A program made the position numbers and the translations under genes. The notes beneath the pieces are model-generated. The model saw nothing but the letters and a program-made list of their open reading frames with translations. It was not told the DNA's origin and did no database searches. Below are positions 14,130 to 17,015 of a stretch of 17,015 nucleotides of DNA, in pieces. The stretch covers positions 1-17,015 of the forward strand of contig JAJYTM010000006.1 in the NCBI GenBank assembly GCA_021793035.1. Direction: 5' to 3'. Every line of letters starts with the position of its first letter. Positions within the stretch are counted from its first letter, which is position 1. The stretch comes from Microcaldota archaeon (GTDB taxonomy: Archaea; Micrarchaeota; Micrarchaeia; Micrarchaeales; Micrarchaeaceae).

Positions 14130-14933
14130 TCAGCGCGTTTTAAATTCATTCAAGTACCTCTCTACAATCGTTTTTGTAGTGGGACTCAAAACAATGTCTG
14201 AGCCTGATTTCCAGAACGCTAAATGGTAAACATCATGATGGTTGGGTTTGGGTTTACCTTCTGCTTCGATTAAAAATACTTTATGCAGATTCCTGATCTT
14301 TCTACCGTCATCTGGTTCATCATATTCAAATAAATATTTACAACTTGTTGCCTTTAACCCAGTTTCCTCTCGTAGTTCCCGTATAGCTGCCTTTTCTCTA
14401 CTTTCTCCTTTATTGGCACCCCCACCTGGTAACAGCCAGGTATTGTGATGTGCTGCTACAAGTATGCCCTTTGGTGTATCAACTATTGCAGTACCACGTC
14501 TCCTAACGATTTGAGAGTGTATATTCACATTTCTCAGTTTATTTTTATCTAAAATTTTTAACGTATACAAATAAGTAGTTACTGGATAGGTATATTTCCC
14601 ACCATATGTTTGCCCTTGCATTGTTCTTATAATCGTTTCTTTCTTGAATTTAATATTATTTACCGGGGTAGTTAACCAATATTCTTTATGTAATATATTT
14701 AGTTGGTCAACAAAATTTCTTATCCTAATTTTGCATATTCCTTTAGATATCCTAAATGTACACTCATGCATATCCGAAATATCAGCAGGATCACAGTAAA
14801 TACGAACAACCGCTTCGTTTATTGATATTGTCCGTTCTATTTTTTGACCAGCCCAGGTCCATTTTCTATGATTCCAACTCTTATATAAGCATTCTTCCTT
14901 AGGATGCCATAAAAAGAGATCAAACAAACCCAT
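14130..14933 (-). CDS. Nudix hydrolase with a large unrecognised N-terminal region
   Basis: The last 120 residues are a Nudix domain: RRRGTAIVDTPKG opens it, and a perfect Nudix box GX5EX7REUXEEXGU runs from GGANKGE to REETGL (about 171-193 from the ATG at 14933). Such enzymes split nucleoside diphosphates linked to another group; specificity cannot be read here. The first 140 residues match nothing I recognise: Trp-rich start (WHPKEE, WNHRKWTWAGQ), three Cys, then a Lys/Ile-rich part ending GGKYTYPVTTYLYTLKI. A GTG at 14942 would add three residues; I prefer the ATG. Composition is AT-rich like the adjacent membrane gene and unlike coaD upstream, so both probably arrived together. Confidence 0.85.
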   Translation of the reverse strand: MGLFDLFLWHPKEECLYKSWNHRKWTWAGQKIERTISINEAVVRIYCDPADISDMHECTFRISKGICKIRIRNFVDQLNILHKEYWLTTPVNNIKFKKETIIRTMQGQTYGGKYTYPVTTYLYTLKILDKNKLRNVNIHSQIVRRRGTAIVDTPKGILVAAHHNTWLLPGGGANKGESREKAAIRELREETGLKATSCKYLFEYDEPDDGRKIRNLHKVFLIEAEGKPKPNHHDVYHLAFWKSGSDIVLSPTTKTIVERYLNEFKTR

Positions 14934-14941
14934 AAACAACA

Positions 14942-15031
14942 CTACTTGATTTTACCCATAATCTTGCCATAAACCTTGATTCTCTTTCCTTCTTTTATGT
15001 ACTTCTGCAAATCAATCGTTGTCCATGCCGA
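14942..15031 (-). other. Short open frame between coaD and the Nudix gene, possible gene remnant
   Basis: A 29-codon frame overlaps the coaD stop and ends at TAG 14942. It reads IDLQKYIKEGKRIKVYG then KIMGKIK, resembling the start of a small nucleic-acid-binding (OB or SH3-like) protein, but has no ATG at its front (TTG at 15010 is possible). It lies exactly where resident composition turns AT-rich, so it may be the 5' stub of a gene cut by the accessory segment, or chance. Confidence 0.25.
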
Positions 15032-15551
15032 TCATTGCGCCCTTCTTGCCTATCGCTTCGTACTTCGTCTTGAGATAGCCGACCACTATGGCAGGGACGT
15101 ACTTTTTTACAACGCGCTCCCACCCCGAAGTGCCCACGAGGCCCTTCACCAGGCTTGAGCTAACCGAGCTCAGATTGTTTGGCGGCATCAGGAACACAGT
15201 CATTATGCTCTTGCCTATGTTCTCATTGACGCTGCGTATGCTCTTCTCGTACTCGTAATCCTTGGAATCCCTTATCCCGCGCAGTATGAACTTTGCGCCT
15301 ATTTTCTTTGCGTAATCGACCAGAAACATGTTCTCGAAATACCTTATGCTTATGTTGTCCATGCCCTTCGTTATGCCCTTCAGCATCTCCACGCGCTGCT
15401 CTATGGTGAACGAATACGCCTTCTCGGGGTTCACGCCTATCGCTATTATGAGCTTGTCGAAAAGCCTGGCGCCCTCCTTTATCATCCATACATGGCCGTT
15501 GGTTGGAGGGTCGAAGCTTCCGGCATACACGCCTATGCTCTGCCCGTTCAT
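15012..15551 (-). CDS. coaD: Phosphopantetheine adenylyltransferase, bacterial CoaD type
   Basis: Transfers AMP from ATP to 4'-phosphopantetheine, giving dephospho-CoA. The N-terminal nucleotidyltransferase signature YAGSFDPPTNGH ends at residue 20; ILRGIRDSKDYEYE (the bacterial LRGlR..DfeyE motif) and FLMPPNNLSSVSSSLVK near the middle match CoaD closely, as does FTIEQRVEML. Most archaea use a different, shorter PPAT family (COG1019), so this looks bacterial in origin. Length 179 is a little longer than usual, with a Lys-rich tail. The ATG at 15551 lies about 30 bases after CTTTTTAAAAG (about 15579-15589, minus strand), suggesting a nearly leaderless transcript; GGTAGG abuts the ATG and is too close to serve as a normal ribosome-binding site. 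Confidence 0.9.
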   Translation of the reverse strand: MNGQSIGVYAGSFDPPTNGHVWMIKEGARLFDKLIIAIGVNPEKAYSFTIEQRVEMLKGITKGMDNISIRYFENMFLVDYAKKIGAKFILRGIRDSKDYEYEKSIRSVNENIGKSIMTVFLMPPNNLSSVSSSLVKGLVGTSGWERVVKKYVPAIVVGYLKTKYEAIGKKGAMIGMDND

Positions 15552-15610
15552 CCTACCACATTATACCATAGGATGCCACTTTTAAAAAGGTTCCTGCAAC
15601 GATTGCAAGC

Positions 15611-15627
15611 TGCCATGCTTCATGGCA
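15611..15627. repeat. Perfect 7-bp stem-loop downstream of the zinc-ribbon gene
   Basis: TGCCATG and CATGGCA pair around a 3-base loop, 17 bases after the zinc-ribbon stop codon on the minus strand. A second small stem (GCAA/TTGC) follows near 15597-15607. It may end the propeller/zinc-ribbon transcript; no T-run follows on the minus strand. Confidence 0.4.
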
Positions 15628-15644
15628 TTTTGTGTTGTCTCGCA

Positions 15645-15770
15645 TCAGTACGGGTCGGAGCAGTCTATCTCCCTTCCGCAGTTCATGCATTTGTAGTGGC
15701 AGCCGCGTATCTCTACCATCCTGCTGCCGCAAACGGCGCAGTTCGGCATCCTATCTTCATCGCCATCCAT
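15645..15770 (-). CDS. Small zinc-ribbon protein, 41 residues
   Basis: Short frame with a strong zinc-ribbon pattern: Cys11 and Cys14 (CAVCG) and Cys28 and Cys31 (CMNCG), with extra Cys24 and Cys37. The shape C-x2-C-G, then GC..YKC..CG, resembles the C-terminal ribbon of class II ribonucleotide reductases and stand-alone archaeal ribbons, but here it is the whole protein. AGGTGA at 15778-15783 lies 7 bases before the ATG, the same leader used by sod. It starts 22 bases after the propeller gene's stop, so the two are probably one transcript. Function unknown; nucleic-acid or protein binding is typical of such ribbons. Confidence 0.7.
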   Translation of the reverse strand: MDGDEDRMPNCAVCGSRMVEIRGCHYKCMNCGREIDCSDPY

Positions 15771-15792
15771 ACCCTTGTCACCTAGCTACATA

Positions 15793-17015
15793 TCATACAT
15801 AAGCTATGCCCACAGGCAATACGCCTACGTTGTACGACCCTACTACGGTATAGTTGATTGTGCTTATCGCTGTCACATTGTCCGAAAGAAGGTTGGCCAC
15901 GTATGCGAATGCACCGTTAGACGAAAGCGTCACGTAGTACGGGGCTATGCCTGTCGGTATCTTCCTGACCACGTTGCCCGTCGTTGCGTTTATCACCCAT
16001 AGCTGGTTGGTGCCTAGGCTAGTCGCATACAGGAAAGCATCGTTCGGAGATACCGCTACGCTGGTAGTGAACGGCCCAGAACTGAGTGTTTTTTGCACGG
16101 AGTTGGTTGTGGTGTTTATTATTGTTATCTCTGATGAGAGGTTATCCGCCACGTATGCATGGCTGCCATCATTAGACATTGCCAGCCCTTCTGGGAATAA
16201 TCCTGTTGATATGTTCTTCAGGAACGTCAGGCTCGACACACTGTATACGCTCACGTTGCCGGAGCCTGCGTTGGCCACATATACATACCCATTGCTGCCC
16301 ACAGACAGGCTCAACGGAAGCAGGCCTGTCGATGCTGATTCAAGAGTGGATCCGGAGGTAAGGTTTACTTCATATACTGTATCGGTAAGTATGCTGGTTA
16401 TGAATGCGTTGCCCTTATGCAGGGCAGTAGAAGTAGGCAGCAGTATGCTCAAAGAAATATTTTTGACATTTCCAGTGCTCTTGTTTATGGCGCTAAGCTC
16501 ATCGGATAGCGAGTCTGTAGCGTATACGTTCTTGGCTCCTGCCGCAACGCTTGTGGGGAGGAAGCCTACGCTGACGTTGCCAACCTTGCCTGACGTAGTG
16601 TTTATTATGCTGACCTGTGAACTGCCCTCGTCCGCCACGTACACCGAGCCGCTCTGCTTGTAGACCGGCTCGTAATATATCTTTATTGAAGGCTGCGTGC
16701 ATGTGAGCAGCGAGCCGTTGATGCCCGTATATGAAAGATTGCACAATGTTATGTTCTTGAATGCATATTCTGTGCCGTTTGTTGTTATGGATCCCTGAAT
16801 CGTGTAGTTATTCATGGTGCCGTTGAGGAGCACAAGCCCTGTCCTGCTCAGGTTGCCAAGTGAATAGGTCTTGTTATTTATTGTGATACTCGCGTTCTCG
16901 ATTGCATTGGGGCCTATGTAGCTTATGTCAGATGCGACCATATCGTCAAAGGAGTATAGCAACGGTGCCCTGAAGTGTATCGTAGCGGTTGCATTCAGGC
17001 CTGCATATGATGCCG
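15793..17015 (-). CDS. Surface protein with a seven-repeat YVTN-type beta-propeller, N-terminus outside the window
   Basis: The frame stays open to the right edge, so the true start lies beyond it; the TTG at 16962 is not the start. The 407 residues visible comprise about 115 residues rich in Asn, Thr and Tyr (with two Cys), then seven repeats of about 41 residues, each beginning like VYVADEGSSQVSIINTTSG and ending in a G-x-P or similar turn plus a hydrophobic strand. This is the YVTN/NHL-type propeller, and seven repeats would close one ring. More than ten Asn-X-Ser/Thr sequons suggest a glycosylated, exported protein. No C-terminal membrane anchor is present, so an N-terminal anchor or signal peptide is expected upstream. 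A zinc-ribbon gene follows at once. Confidence 0.85.
   Translation of the reverse strand, partial: ASYAGLNATATIHFRAPLLYSFDDMVASDISYIGPNAIENASITINNKTYSLGNLSRTGLVLLNGTMNNYTIQGSITTNGTEYAFKNITLCNLSYTGINGSLLTCTQPSIKIYYEPVYKQSGSVYVADEGSSQVSIINTTSGKVGNVSVGFLPTSVAAGAKNVYATDSLSDELSAINKSTGNVKNISLSILLPTSTALHKGNAFITSILTDTVYEVNLTSGSTLESASTGLLPLSLSVGSNGYVYVANAGSGNVSVYSVSSLTFLKNISTGLFPEGLAMSNDGSHAYVADNLSSEITIINTTTNSVQKTLSSGPFTTSVAVSPNDAFLYATSLGTNQLWVINATTGNVVRKIPTGIAPYYVTLSSNGAFAYVANLLSDNVTAISTINYTVVGSYNVGVLPVGIAYV

Noticed and set aside
12980..15010. Direct repeat of the tRNA-Pro 3' end as an attachment site on the far side of the AT-rich segment
   Set aside because: I looked for GGGTTCAAATCCC or the ACTCCCCA end near 14940-15010 and found no copy; no integrase gene is present either.
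15947..16663. 238-residue plus-strand frame opposite the propeller gene
   Set aside because: Mirror of the propeller repeats; the minus strand carries the recognisable repeats and sequons.
1..17015. CRISPR array or cas genes
   Set aside because: No regularly spaced repeats of 20-40 bases and no Cas motifs; the only RNA-guided nuclease is TnpB.

Overview
The window looks like a chromosomal segment of a small-genome archaeon, most likely a DPANN lineage such as the acidophilic ARMAN/Micrarchaeota group. Archaeal signs are a replication factor C small subunit, a Dpo4-like Y-family polymerase, a UPF0200-type kinase, a MEMO1 protein, TATA boxes 20-30 bases ahead of start codons, and a mixture of AGGTGA-led and leaderless genes. 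The superoxide dismutase is of the Sulfolobus/Thermoplasma type, which fits an acidic habitat. The lineage is an inference; no marker gene here settles it. Resident genes are G+C-rich and use many AGG and ATA codons.

Layout. 1-340: 3' end of an M20 peptidase. 460-1704: superoxide dismutase and a ferritin-like helical protein. 1724-2689 (minus): metallo-beta-lactamase-fold RNA-processing-type enzyme, divergent from thioredoxin reductase (2765-3718). 3728-4795 (minus): DinB polymerase, divergent from a MEMO1 protein (4845-5675), followed by a NodU/CmcH-type carbamoyltransferase (5746-7473). 7522-9355 (minus): a Bcp-type peroxiredoxin gene split by a 1390-bp tnpB-only IS200/IS605-type element. 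9491-10189: an unrecognised protein made of two related beta-rich halves. 10200-11835 (minus): RFC small subunit and a UPF0200/CoaE-like kinase. 11982-12566: RBBP9-like hydrolase. 12688-12831: a 47-residue ORF. 12936-13008: tRNA-Pro(TGG).

Between the tRNA and about 14945 base composition becomes AT-rich. This stretch holds a polytopic membrane protein with a sequon-rich outer domain and a Nudix hydrolase with a large unrecognised N-terminal region. I read it as an acquired accessory segment, although no integrase or att repeat is visible. Resident composition returns with a bacterial-type CoaD (15012-15551), a small zinc-ribbon protein (15645-15770) and a seven-repeat YVTN-type propeller surface protein running off the right edge.

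How the genes relate. Several encode redox defence: superoxide dismutase, the ferritin-like protein, thioredoxin reductase and the broken peroxiredoxin. The strongest finding is the peroxiredoxin disruption. Joining the two fragments restores exactly 147 in-frame codons, which fixes the element's ends, its target (TTTAT) and the guide expected for the TnpB RNA. Genes are mostly single or in pairs, with convergent pairs separated by only 9-50 bases.
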